A stretch of DNA of 64,000 nt, taken from positions 186,001-250,000 of the forward strand of contig JABYQS010000013.1 in the NCBI GenBank assembly GCA_022592435.1. The letters are read 5' to 3'. A model generated the notes under the pieces. That model had not been told where the DNA came from, made no database searches, and saw only the letters and a program-made list of their open reading frames with translations. The translations under genes and the position numbers were made by a program. Of this stretch, positions 34,713 through 45,061 are shown one piece after another. Each line of letters opens with the position of its first letter. Positions within the stretch are counted from its first letter, which is position 1. The stretch is from Cerioporus squamosus. Taxonomy: Eukaryota > Basidiomycota > Agaricomycetes > Polyporales > Polyporaceae.

Positions 34713-36433
34713 ATGCGGGTCTCGCGTTTCTTGTCTTCGGCTGCCGTGCTGGCCTTCATTCAGGCCGTCCTCGCCTCGGATGTCATCGACCTCAACCCCT
34801 CCAACTTCGACAGCACCGTCAACCCGGAGTCGCTGATACTCGTCGAGTTCTTTGCACCATGGTACGAGACACTCGAGGCCTTCTAGTACGTCTCTCTGAC
34901 GTGTCTATAGGTGCGGCCACTGCAAGGCCCTCGCTCCCCACTACGAGGAGGCTGCCACTGCGCTTAAGGAGAAGAACATCAAGCTGGCCAAGGTTAACTG
35001 TGTCGACGAGGCGGACCTCTGCCAGTCTAATGGCATCCAGGGTTACCCGTACGTCTCTTTCTCTCTGGACCTTTGGCAGCCGCGGTAACCGCGGCCTCTC
35101 CCACAGTACTCTCCGCGTATACCGTAACGGCGAGTACACTGAGTACTCCGGTCCCCGTAAGGCCGACGGTATTATCAGCTACATGACCAAGCAGTCGCTT
35201 CCCGCTGTCTCGGAGGTGACGAAGGATAACCTGGAGGATTTCAAGAAGGGGGACAAGCTTGTCGCCGTTGCCTTCGTTCCTTCGGCCACGGATGCCCCCG
35301 CTGCCGAGTTCAGCGCAACTGCCAACAAGCACCGCGATGACTACCTCTTCGGTCTGTCTACTGACCCTGAGGCTGCCGCTGCGGCTGGTGTCACTCCCCC
35401 GGCCATTGTCGTCTTCCGTTCTTTCGATGAGCCCCAAATCGAGTACCCCTACCCCATCGCATCGGCGCAGGTGAAGGACATCGAGAGCTGGATCGGCGAC
35501 CTCTCTATTCCCATTATCGACGAGGTTGGTGCGGAGAACTACCAGACCTATGCGTCCAGCGGCAAGCCCCTCGCCTACCTTTTCGTCGACCCTACCGACG
35601 AGAAGCACGATGAGTACGTGGAGTTGGTCAAGTCCGTTGCGGCCAAGTATAAGGGCAAGATCAACTTCGTCTGGATCGACGCCATCAAGTATGGAGACCA
35701 CGCGCGTGCTCTCAACCTCCTGGAGTCGAAGTGGCCGAGTTTCGTCATCCAGGATCTCCAGAAGCAGCTCAAGTACCCGTACGACCAGTCGAAGGAGGTT
35801 ACCGCCGAGGATGTTGAGGAGCAGGTTAAGCTCTTCCTCGACAACAAGCTCGAGCCTCAGCTCAAGAGCCAGCCCATTCCCGAGGTCCAGGATGAGCCTG
35901 TGTTCAACCTTGTCGGCAAGCAGTTCGAGGAGGTTGTCTTCGATGACGACCGCGACGTCTTTGTTGAGTTTTACGCCAGCTGGTAAGTCTGTTTGTTCGA
36001 AGTGCGTGTTCTCTTGGCTTATGTGTCTGAAGGTGCGGCCACTGCAAGCGCCTCAAGCCGACGTGGGACTCCCTCGGCGAGCACTTCGCTGACCTCAAGG
36101 ATCGCGTCACGATGTACGTACATCCCTTACTCTCGCCACTTGCCTTCCTCACATCACGCCCATCCCAGTGCCAAGATGGAGGCGACTGAGAACGACCTTC
36201 CCCCTACTGTTCCCTTCCGCGTCTCCGGCTTCCCCACACTCAAGTTCAAGCCCGCGGGCTCTCGCGACTTCATCGACTACGATGGTGACCGCTCGCTCGA
36301 GAGCCTCATCGCCTTCGTCGAGGAAAACGCTAAGAACTCTCTTGACCCCAAGGTTCCTTCCGGGAATTCGACACCCGCCCAGGAGGGCGAGCAGGTCGTC
36401 CTGGAGGAGGCCCACCGTCACGAGGAACTCTGA
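34713..36433 (+). CDS. pdi1: Protein disulfide isomerase, ER lumen
   Basis: Oxidoreductase that forms and rearranges disulfides in secreted proteins. Exons are 34713-34861, 34911-35048, 35107-35982, 36033-36113 and 36169-36433, giving 502 residues. A signal peptide (MRVSRFLSSAAVLAFIQAVLA) is followed by an a-b-b'-a' arrangement. The first active site is APWCGHCKALAPHYE (Cys about 51 and 54) and the second ASWCGHCKRLKPTW (about 389 and 392). Both a-type domains keep the cis-Pro (GYPTLRVY and GFPTLKFK). The protein ends in HEEL, an ER-retrieval signal. Both CGHC sites are preceded by an intron splitting the Trp codon in the same phase, which fits duplication of one ancestral thioredoxin unit. 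A TATA box precedes the gene. Confidence 0.96.
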
Positions 36434-36714
36434 TCCTTAGCTTACGGTTGGATTGCATGATCTCTACGCTTTGTTTTATTGTATTAGTCGAGGCTCTGCC
36501 CGTCTGGAAATAAGAAACGATACCTCATACTGTCTTGTGATCTGTGCCCGCTCTTCCAAGGGATGGTGGAACATGCCATCCATTTGGATGTTATCTGAGG
36601 ATACAAATGATGTGACTTCTCATCCTACAGAACTACCAACCGATACAATGCCAGATACGCATGATAAAAAAAAGCTAGGGATCCAGTATGCGAACGACCG
36701 CGAAGAGGGACAAT

Positions 36715-37442
36715 CTAGAGCTTGACCTCCTTGAGGCCATCCTTCCAGAACGTGAAGAAGGCTGGGAGGGCATGAGTATCAGAAGCATGCGCATGTACGA
36801 AAACAAAATATACGTACGGGTGACACCATCCTCACGGTAGTTGAGGAGCGCAACCATACCATCAGGGTTCATGCTCTCGCCGGTGTAGAACTCGTAGTCC
36901 TTGAAGTTGGCGATGAGCTTCTTGGCGAAGGCCTGCGCGCCCTTCTCGAACTCCTCAACGCGCTCGGGCTTCGACTCCTGAAGGTGTGCCTTGACGGCTT
37001 TCATGTAGCCCTAGTGATACAGAAATCTCAGCTGGACAGAATATCCGAAGAGGGTGTATCACGCACCTTGAGGTAAGTGAGGTAGGACTTCTTGTCAAAG
37101 GAGGTGGACTGGAGACGGAAGGAGTAGACGACGTTGTTGACCTGCGTGGCACCGTCCTCGAGAGCTTCGTCGCCGCCCTCCTCGGCCGAGGGGTTGGCGC
37201 CTACAAAGTCGCGTTCAGTATACTCGTGCTCGGGTAGATGTAGAGACTACTTGCCGATGTCGACGTCCGCGCCGGCCTTGACGGTGATCATTTGGCAGTC
37301 AACCTCGTAGGCAATGCCGTCGATCTCCTTGCTACAGCAACAGTCAGTCCATAATTCCAGTGGGGAAGGCGTTGCTTGCATACATGGGGAAGGCGTCGGA
37401 GAACATCTCATCGCCAGAGATGACGTCCGAGTAGAGCAACAT
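36715..37442 (-). CDS. tma19: Translationally controlled tumour protein homologue (TCTP/Tma19)
   Basis: Small conserved ribosome- and microtubule-associated protein. Exons are 37442-37384, 37331-37255, 37200-37067, 37010-36818 and 36761-36715, giving 169 residues, the normal family length. The start MLLYSDVISGDEMFSD, the first signature region IGANPSAEEGGDE and the second around FYTGESMNPDGMVALLNYRE are all present. It ends FFTFWKDGLKEVKL. The second intron must begin with GC (GCAAGT) rather than GT to join ATC-G to GC-GCC and give the conserved DIGAN. Using the nearby GT shifts the frame. It is transcribed away from UTP15 across a 272-bp divergent region containing CACGTG at 37602-37607. Confidence 0.95.
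37201..37254 (-). other. GC-AG intron in the TCTP gene
   Basis: The intron begins GCAAGT at 37254 and ends TTTGTAG at 37201. Apart from the GC it is a textbook 54-nt intron, and GCAAGT is the usual form of GC donors. The alternative GTAGTC donor three bases later gives a frameshift in the most conserved TCTP signature. Confidence 0.85.
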
Positions 37443-37714
37443 GGCGGCTTTTTTGTGTTGGGGGAAGCGGAGGACGACGAGGAGGATGGAGAAAGAGAGT
37501 GAGAGGACCTGGGACGAGGAGCTGGGCTATGTGCACTTTTCACTGAAAAATAACTGGACACTGGAGAACAAATGTGATCAATCGATCTCTTATCGTCCAG
37601 TCACGTGTGCTTCTCCCGCCCGATCTCCATTTCCTTTTTGGAACTTTTCTGGCCCTCGAGCGCGTCCTCTGTCTTTGCCGGCCGAGCTTGGGCTCTGCAA
37701 CCTCTGCTCCATCC

Positions 37715-39560
37715 ATGGACTACCAGCCCGTCGTCGTTCGCAAACATGGGCGCCCAGCGTCGACCAAGCACAACGCGGAGTCGAGATACTGGCGGCAGTA
37801 CAAACACCCGGTGTTCATCAAGGAATATGCCCCAGTCACTTCCGTCCACTTCTCTCCGTCCAAGCCTCACCGGTATGCTGTGACCGCTGCTACTCGCGTG
37901 CAAATATATGCGCCAAGGACACAGAAAGTTACGAAGACCATTTCGCGCTTCAAAGATGTCGCTCGGAGTGGGTGCATTCGTGGGGACGGGAAGCTCGTGG
38001 TTGCAGGAGACGATACTGGCCTCATACAGGTACGTGCTACACCGCTATTTGCTGTCGGACACTTGTGAAGACAGACAAGTGCCCTGTACAAGACACCGTC
38101 TGCCCGCCTGCTAAGCGTGCTCGTTGTAGGTCTTCGACATCAACTCGCGCGCCATCCTGCGCACACTGGACTCCCACAAGCAACCCGTGCATGTCGCGAA
38201 ATTCTCCGCCCTTGACCAGACGCAGGTCTTGTCATGTTCCGACGATACCACCGTGAAGCTATGGGATGTCCCCTCACAAGCAGCAATCACCACCTTCCTC
38301 GATCACACCGACTACGTCCGCTCCGGCCAGGTCTCTACTTCTAACCCTCACCTTATTCTCACCGGTTCCTATGACGCTACCGTACGCCTCTTTGACTCAA
38401 GAACAGGACAATGCGAGATGCTGATGGGCGACCCCTCGAGTGCGGCGGGCGCACGAAATACTTCCCCTGTCGAACAAGTCCTTATGTTCCCCTCTGGCAC
38501 GCTTGCACTTTCATCTGCTGGTCCCATCCTCCGCGTCTGGGACCTCGTCGCAGGTGGTCGGTGTACGAGGGCTCTGTCGAACCACCAGAAGACTGTTACT
38601 TCCCTGACGTTCAACTCGGACGCTAGCCGAGTACTCACCGGTGGTTTGGACCAGATGGTGAAGGTGTACGACGTGAGCACGTATCGAGTCGTGCACACAA
38701 TGCGGTACCCTGCACCTATTCTGTGTTTGGCCATCTCGGTGAGCACATATCCTTGTCTACAACCCCAGACAGACGTTGATGTGTAATGAACAGCACGACG
38801 AAACACACATTGCCGCGGGAATGTCGGATGGCACACTGTCTGTCCGGAGACGACAGCCCAAAGCCTCCGAGCCTGCAGCGCAAGACCTCTTCTCGGCTGC
38901 ATCCCTTCGGACTGGTGCATTCGAGTCCTTCCTTGGCGGCGCACTTCCTGTCCTTGGCCAGGGCCACGTCAAGGAAAAGAAGAAGGCTAAACCATTGGGA
39001 GACGTGGACGAGCTGAAGGTCGAGAGCAAGCGGAAGAAGCGTTTGCGGGACTATGACAAGCTGCTGAAGAACTTCAAGTACTCAGCTGCATTGGATTCCG
39101 TGCTTCGCAAGGTACGGATACTGCTGTTGTGCGACTGGAAGATTTCTCGACTGACATGAGAATTCAGAACGTCCCACCAACAACTACGTTCTCCCTGATC
39201 CAGGAGCTCATCCATCGAGACGGTCTGCGGACAGCACTAGCGGGGCGTGACGACGTACTACTTGAGCCGATCTTGCGGCTGCTGCTTAAGCACGTCGCCG
39301 ACCCTCGGTTTGGCGAGATGGTCTGCGACGTTGCGAACATCGTCATCGGTGAGTCTTGCCGCACAGCTCCATGTGATGCTCGCTGAACCACTAGTGCAGA
39401 GATGTACACGCCGGTTCTAGGGCAGTCACCGCTGATCGACGCCCTCTTCGTACGACTACGAAAGAAGGTTACCGCAGAACTGCGGTTCCAAAAGGATCTC
39501 GTGAAAGCGAAGGGCGCGCTGGACATGCTCTTGGCCTCCGCAGCTCTCACTGTCGCATAG
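37715..39560 (+). CDS. utp15: U3 snoRNP protein UTP15 (small-subunit processome)
   Basis: WD40 component of the t-UTP/UtpA subcomplex needed for 18S pre-rRNA processing and rDNA transcription in the nucleolus. Exons are 37715-38029, 38130-38738, 38794-39111, 39168-39348 and 39400-39560, giving 527 residues. The N-terminal beta-propeller (residues about 45-340) has repeats such as DDTTVKLWDV, GSYDATVRLFDS and GGLDQMVKVYDV. A basic linker KEKKKAKP leads to the UTP15 C-terminal helical domain with KKRLRDYDKLLKNFKYSAALD, LIQELIHRDGLRTALAGRD and LLLKHVADPRFGEMV. The start ATG precedes the family-typical KHPVFIKEYAPVTSVHFSP. Length and domain order are normal. Its 3' end faces CTNNBL1 across 92 bp. 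Confidence 0.94.
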
Positions 39561-39652
39561 TCGTTCCGCTATCACTGTCGCTCTGCGCGCACATCTGGCG
39601 TCATCCATTAGCAGTATACATATTGTACTTCATACGATCCGCACATATATGA

Positions 39653-42077
39653 TCAACATGCATCGAGGAATGCTATGAGGTTTTGTAGGATCTCGCGCTG
39701 AGACGGTGCGTCGGCGGCGCCGCCTGCGCTGTCGTCGTCCACATTGTCCAGCATGATCTGTAGCGTTTTCACGATGTCTTTGAACGATTGGTTCTTGCGA
39801 TCAAGCAGCTTCTTGATATGATCGTGTATCTGTGGCATATGCATGTAAGGAGCTGTGGTCATATACGTGAGATTCGAAGCACTTACACCGTCGTCCTCCA
39901 TTGTGATCCACGCCAGGATATAATCAACTGGTCTGGAGTGTGAACAGACCGCCATCCAGTCGCCGAAGATACCACAGGTCTTGCATCTCTGCGACATCCT
40001 CTCCGTCAGCCTCCAGCCGCTATCACAAGCCTTCAGCACGGTACGCTTTTATTGATTGTCAGATTGCCCGCGCACCTTCTTCTCGTCTACGAGTTCCTTG
40101 TCCGTCGCTTTCAGTCGTGTCTGAGCGGCATCCCTGATCTCAAGCAGCTTTTCTGGCTTCTCATAGCTGTTCTCAACAAACTTGGCTAGGAGACGTATAC
40201 GTGCGGGAGAGTCCGAAGCCAGATTGGACAGCAACGAGGAGACTATCCCCAATGTATGAGCCGTGTCCTCGGATGCAGCGTGAGCAGCATTGGCCTTTTG
40301 CTTTTTCTGCACGGAAATCAGTTCGTTATCCCAGCTCTCAAGCGGGCACTGACACACCTTGCCCATGAAGGTCGAGAATAATGACTTGAGACCCAACGCG
40401 TCGACGAAGGTCTCGCAGGCGGCGGTACCGGCAGGACCGGACATCGCGTAGTCAAGCACCTTGATAGCTCGAGAACGAGCCTCCATCTTGTCCCTGAACA
40501 AGGTGGTGAGTAATGGGATGCACCGAGGTGAGAGGGCACTCACTTCAACATAAGGATCATGAGGTCGACGCCTTCGCTGTCGAGGAACTGTTGCTTAATC
40601 TCAGGCTCGGCCAGAGCAGAACAGAGGACGTCAAAGACATTCTCCATGAACTCTGTCTCCTCCGCGTTGACAGGGTCCTTTCTGCGATAACGCTGGAAGC
40701 ATCGGACCTTTAGCAAGTCTCGCCCGGTGCAACGAGTCGTGGAGACATACCGAGAGTACTTTGAGGATAGTCTCAACACCGTCTCTCTTGCCAAGCTCGA
40801 GACGATTTTGTCGCTTGTCCTGGAGGAGAATGGACAGAATCTCCGCAGCGTATCCCCTGTTTTCGTCGTGTTTTGGTGACTCTATTCGTCTCAAGAGCCA
40901 GTCAAGGATTTTCGTTTTCGAGACAAGCTCGGTTGACAAGTCGGCATTGAACCCAAGAATGTTTTCAAATATACCTGGGAAGAATGGGATGGGTTACATT
41001 GGGACAATACCGAAGCGAAATCATACTCACCAAGTACATGGAAGATACCTTGCCTGTCAGACTCTTCTTCCTCGTTGAAACGACTGAGGTTGTCCACCAG
41101 CAACTCCAAAATTGAGTTTGCATTCTGGGTCCTATTAAGCCTTGCACAGTCGTGAAGTGGCGGATGGAACGTACGAAGGCTTCAATAAGCTGCTTCAATG
41201 CCTCCTCCCGGCGACCTTCTTCCTCTTCCTCCGCCTCGACATCATCTTCGTCTTCGTCCGTAAACTCATTGATCACCTCCACGACATCAATCACGATGTC
41301 CATGTTCTCGTGGCTGAGTAAACCAACTAGACGTTCGACGGCCCCAGACTTGATGATCTCCGGGTATGCCAAGACGGGTGACTGTGCAAGAGGAAGGAGG
41401 GCTTTCAGGGCGAGATCGAGGTCGGCTTCGGAATCAATGAACCTGATGAACGGTCAGTCGATGTCAAGTCATACATTACTAGTCACTCACTTCGTAGGGT
41501 CGTCGGGGTACTTCGACCGTTGGTCCTGATTCTTGTTCGCCGCCCGCTCGAAGCGCGTCAGTATTCTCCTTACGCCCGTAATTGTCATCTCCTCCAGCTA
41601 ATGAGGAACTAGCCTCAGTAATGAGCACAAAGTTACAAACACGACACGAGTACTCACGTCCTCCCGCACGCCTTCTCCACCGTCCTTGTCAAATATGTTG
41701 AGAATATCCTTTTGCTCCTCCGTTAAACCGCCTCCGAAAAACCGCCCCTCGTCATCCTCTTCCGCGAAGTAGTCTGCATCACCACCAGGCGCGAAGTCCA
41801 TAGCCTCGTCTGCTCCGTTTTCGTCCTCGTCCTCGACTGTGGCCCGGTTCTTCCCCTTGTCGCGCGACGAAGTACCATTTGTAGAAGGTAATTCAGTGAC
41901 AGAGCTGTTTTCGCTGTCAAGCCGCATGCGTTTCAGCATTTCTGGTGTAGGATTATCAGGCATGCGCCTCTTGTTGCTACCAGCCGGTAACTTCGGCACC
42001 TGAACCAACAGTTAGCACGCCACCACCTCAACGACGCGCACGGATATACCAACTTTGAAGAGCTTGTCGATATCCAT
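39653..42077 (-). CDS. ctnnbl1: Beta-catenin-like protein 1 (CTNNBL1), spliceosome-associated (one frame break)
   Basis: Armadillo-like protein that binds CDC5L/PRP31 nuclear localisation signals in the Prp19 complex. Exons: 42077-42054, 41999-41658, 41597-41491, 41442-41175, 41124-41031, 40974-40751, 40692-40544, 40493-40358, 40306-40076, 40019-39887, 39829-39653 (about 628 codons). The N-terminus MDIDKLFKVPKLPAGSNKRR and the following acidic segment fit the family. Helical repeats include SGAVERLVGLLSHENMDIVID, KTKILDWLLRRIESPKHDEN, ETEFMENVFDVLCSALAEPE and SRAIKVLDYAMSGPAG. The exon total is one base too long. In the 40019-39887 exon, YLRRLDGGLFTLQT is in one frame and VDYILAWITMEDDG in the next, with one extra A in ACCAGTT between them. 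Confidence 0.9.
39922..39934 (-). other. ctnnbl1: Apparent single-base insertion in CTNNBL1
   Basis: The coding strand reads CTCCAGACCAGTTGATTAT. The expected conserved join is LQT-VDYIL. As written, the frame reads LQTS and then a TGA stop, and the VDYILAWI segment is in the next frame. No intron can fit between the two conserved segments. Confidence 0.8.
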
Positions 42078-42380
42078 GATGTTGCAAGGCCGAGATGTTC
42101 TGGGTAGCAGCAAAGTGTCCAAGGTCGGCACCAGTGGTAGCAGAAGACAAGTGACCTCACTGCTAGCGCACACGCGCCGACCCATGTCAACGAGGCGCCC
42201 GCGATTCGCGCCGTGTTGGTGTCAATATTTAATACAGCCAAGTGTACGTAGGTCCAGCATAACATACATTGCATTGAGAAGGCGAGCAAACAATACAGTC
42301 TCTACGAGTACATGTCCACGCAAGCTTGAGGCAGCATGACCCAGTCCAACCGAGCTGCAGCGAATTCAGGGCTTACCGAA
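42078..42380. other. Intergenic region upstream of CTNNBL1
   Basis: 303 bp between the CTNNBL1 start codon and the stop of the RBM42-like gene, which lies upstream on the same strand. It should contain that gene's terminator and the CTNNBL1 promoter. I see no coding sequence or clear core promoter element. Confidence 0.4.
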
Positions 42381-43193
42381 TCAGTACGGCTTGTGTCTGT
42401 TCTTCTTCAGCTCCTTCTCCAGCTGCTTAGCCTTCCGATGCCCAATCTCAACGGGGTTAATGGTATTGTCTGCCTTCTTCAACTTGATTGGGCGGTTACC
42501 GACGTACTTGCCTAGACAACGAGTTAGTGCGGGTGCGAAGTGAGCACATTGTACCCTACTTACCATCCATCTCCTTCCAAGCCTTCAGGAAGTCTTCCGG
42601 GTCAGAGAACGCCACGAAGCCAAACTTGGCCTACGAGAATGTGGTCAGTACCGTATCAACCAGACCACCACGCAGATGCTCGCCTTGCCACTCAATCTGT
42701 CCCTGATTACCCGTGCCTTCTGGAATGAAGCGTACTTGTTGAAGGCATTGGACAGCACATCATCAGAGACATCATTACTGAGATCGCCTACGAACAGACG
42801 GAACCAGGCTACACATACAGTCAGCCCGTAGCAAACGTTGGACCATGATAACCACTCACAAGGATTCCACTCAAGGAGCGTTTGGTCCTCCCAGACCTTG
42901 CCACCCCCCTTCCTCAGGACAGTTGTCCGCTTGCCACCCTTAGCCAGCTTGCCTCCAGCGCCGCCACGCTTATCAATCATGGCACCTGGGACGTAGACAC
43001 TCTGTTGAGCGAGAATTCCGACATCGTACTCGTATGCGTTGGCAGGTACAGGAGCGGTGTGAGCCGAGGTGGATGAGCCAGGGATGGGGAACATGGGCCC
43101 CTGGTAGGGCTGGTGGTAAGGGTTGACATCGGAAGACTGCTGTTGCTGGTACTGGTATTGCTGGTAGTAATTCTGCGCAGAGTACGGATCCAT
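42381..43193 (-). CDS. rbm42: RNA-binding protein with one RRM, RBM42-like
   Basis: Putative pre-mRNA or spliceosome-linked RNA-binding protein. Exons are 43193-42860, 42808-42684, 42630-42564 and 42511-42381, giving 218 residues. The N-terminal about 90 residues are Tyr/Gln-rich (QNYYQQYQYQQQQ). A central conserved block reads GKVWEDQTLLEWNP. The RRM has RNP2 LFVGDL and RNP1 as KFGFVAFSD, then EMDGKYVGNRPIKLKKA, which matches the RBM42 family closely. It is shorter than animal RBM42, lacking the long Pro-rich N-terminus. Intron 2 is best explained with a GC donor (AAG then GCGAGC at 42683). A GT donor nine bases on would add three residues and is also in frame. The divergent partner is RPL5. 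Confidence 0.87.
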
Positions 43194-43613
43194 TGTAACG
43201 AGCCTTTCAGAGATGTGTCGAGAAGATGTAGTCGTGACGGGAGTGAGAGACGACGTCGAACAAGGCTCAGGCTGAGGCGGGGCTGGCTGGTCAGCGAACG
43301 GAAGGAACCTTCGGGCGTTTGGGTACGGGGCGGGAGGACCCCGGAACCGCCCCTCACCCACGTGGCTCGCGGGGTCCTACCATTCTGAGATCGCGCACCA
43401 AAGCTACGCGCGCCGTCAACGAACCCCATCCCCCTCCTCAAGACCCCCCTCCCTCAAGGTGAGTAGTGTTCAACTCATGCTGAGACGCATCCTAGGAGCC
43501 CGTACGACTGTTTGTGGAGTTTGGGGCGGTGGAATTGCTGGGGAACAGGATGGATGGTCTCGGACTGAAGTGGATGAGGAGCGGACGGTTACTGACGCAG
43601 CAACATCTACCAG
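43194..43613. promoter_or_regulatory. Divergent promoter region of RBM42-like and RPL5
   Basis: 420 bp between divergent start codons. It includes a CCACGTGG palindrome at 43358-43365. CT-rich tracts (CCCCCCTCCCTCAAGG) around 43445 resemble the pyrimidine-rich start region of ribosomal protein genes. A 5' untranslated intron ending just before the RPL5 ATG is possible (GTGAGTAG at 43460, CATCTACCAG at 43604-43613) but unproven. Confidence 0.5.
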
Positions 43614-44737
43614 ATGCCTTTCGTCAAGAAGGTCAAGTCCGACGCCTACTTCTCGCGGTTCCAGGTCAAGTACCGCCGTCGCCGTGAGGGCAAGACCGAT
43701 TGTACGTGGTTTTTTAGCCAGGCGTACGCGAGATTCATCTAATTCTCCCGTTCAGACTACGCGCGCAAGCGGTTGGTGACCCAGGCGAAGAACAAGTAGT
43801 ACGTGGACGAGCAGTAACAGATTGTCCACCTGGATCTGACAATCCTGTAGCAACGCGCCGAAGTACCGCCTCGTTGTCCGCTTCACGAACCGCGAGGTTA
43901 TCGTTCAGATTGTCTACGCCCGCCTTCAGGGTGACTTCGTCCTTACCGCTGCGCGCTCGAAAGAGCTCCCCCGCTACGGTATCAACCATGGTCTGACCAA
44001 CTGGACTGCCGGTATGTTTGAGGCACTGTTTCAATCTGACACTATCGGCTTGCTCACGACGACTTAACAGCCTATGCGACTGGCCTTCTCTGCGCGCGCC
44101 GTGCCCTCACCAAGCTCGGCCTCGCAGACAAGTACGAGGGTGTCGCGGAACCCGATGGTACTCTGACGATGACTGAGTCACTTGATGAGGAGGACGCTCC
44201 TCGCCCGTTCAAGTGCTACCTCGACGTTGGTCTCAAGCGCACGTCGACTGGTTCCCGTGTGTTCGGTGCCCTCAAGGGTGCTTCCGATGGTGGTCTGTTT
44301 ATCCCCCACAACGACAAGCGCTTCCCCGGCTACGACCCTGAGTCCAAGGAGCTCGACGCTGAGGTCCTGAAGAAGTACATCTTCGGTGGCCACGTCGCGG
44401 AGTACATGGAGTCGCTTGAGGAGGAGGATGACGAGCGGTACGCCGGTGATACTCCTATATCGCAAAGTATCATTGACTCAACCCTCCTCCCAGCTTCAAG
44501 AAGCAGTTCTCGACCTACCTTGCCGACGGCATCGGCTCGGAGGACATGGAGGAGATCTACACCAACGCGTATGCTGCGATTCGTGAGGACCCTACCTTCA
44601 AGCCTACCGAGAAGACGAAGGACTGGGCTGCCGAGACCAAGAAGTACATGACCCCCAAGAGCACTCTCGAGGAGCGCAGGGCTCGCATCCAGGCGAAGAT
44701 CGAGGCCTTCCAGGCCGAGCATGCCGACGAGGAGTAG
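43614..44737 (+). CDS. rpl5: 60S ribosomal protein L5 (uL18)
   Basis: 5S rRNA-binding protein of the large ribosomal subunit. Exons are 43614-43701, 43756-43798, 43851-44011, 44071-44437 and 44494-44737, giving 300 residues, the usual eukaryotic length. The N-terminus [20 protein letters not shown] and the blocks [54 protein letters not shown] and [18 protein letters not shown] are nearly invariant in the family. The C-terminal basic helix ([16 protein letters not shown]) is present. Five exons in the first 400 coding bases, including one of 43 nt, are typical of basidiomycete ribosomal genes. Confidence 0.97.
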
Positions 44738-45061
44738 ACGGTTGTTTTCGTTTTTGGGATGATTTCCTCTTCATGTATCACTCTACGCCCACCCGTACGC
44801 CTATGCACCAAAAACTAGGCTATGCCTATCATGCCACACCGCATATACCTGCACACACCATTAAACGTCTGCATCAAGAACTTCGTCTTCATTGCATTAA
44901 GGTGCTATTGTCATAATGACGATTCGATGGTATGTCGTACCCATTCCAATAGCGAGAGTTGGCCTCCTGGCCGGTACGACTCCACATGTGAAGGACGGTT
45001 GTCCCGACCTGATCTCGACGCAGAGCATGAGATCGCGTCACCGGCGAAGTTGATCTTGAAG
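44738..45061. terminator. Convergent 3' region of RPL5 and MED17
   Basis: 324 bp between facing stop codons, so it should hold both 3' untranslated regions and polyadenylation sites. A short open frame at 44822-45082 has no recognisable similarity. No RNA gene was seen. Confidence 0.4.

Noticed and set aside
34541..35139. Long frame running into the PDI gene from the promoter
   Set aside because: It reads through introns in a different frame from the CGHC-containing exons; the signal-peptide ATG at 34713 is the real start.
43113..43388. Upstream in-frame extension of the RBM42-like gene
   Set aside because: The minus-strand frame is open beyond 43193, but the ATG at 43193 begins the conserved Tyr/Gln-rich region and the extension has no support.
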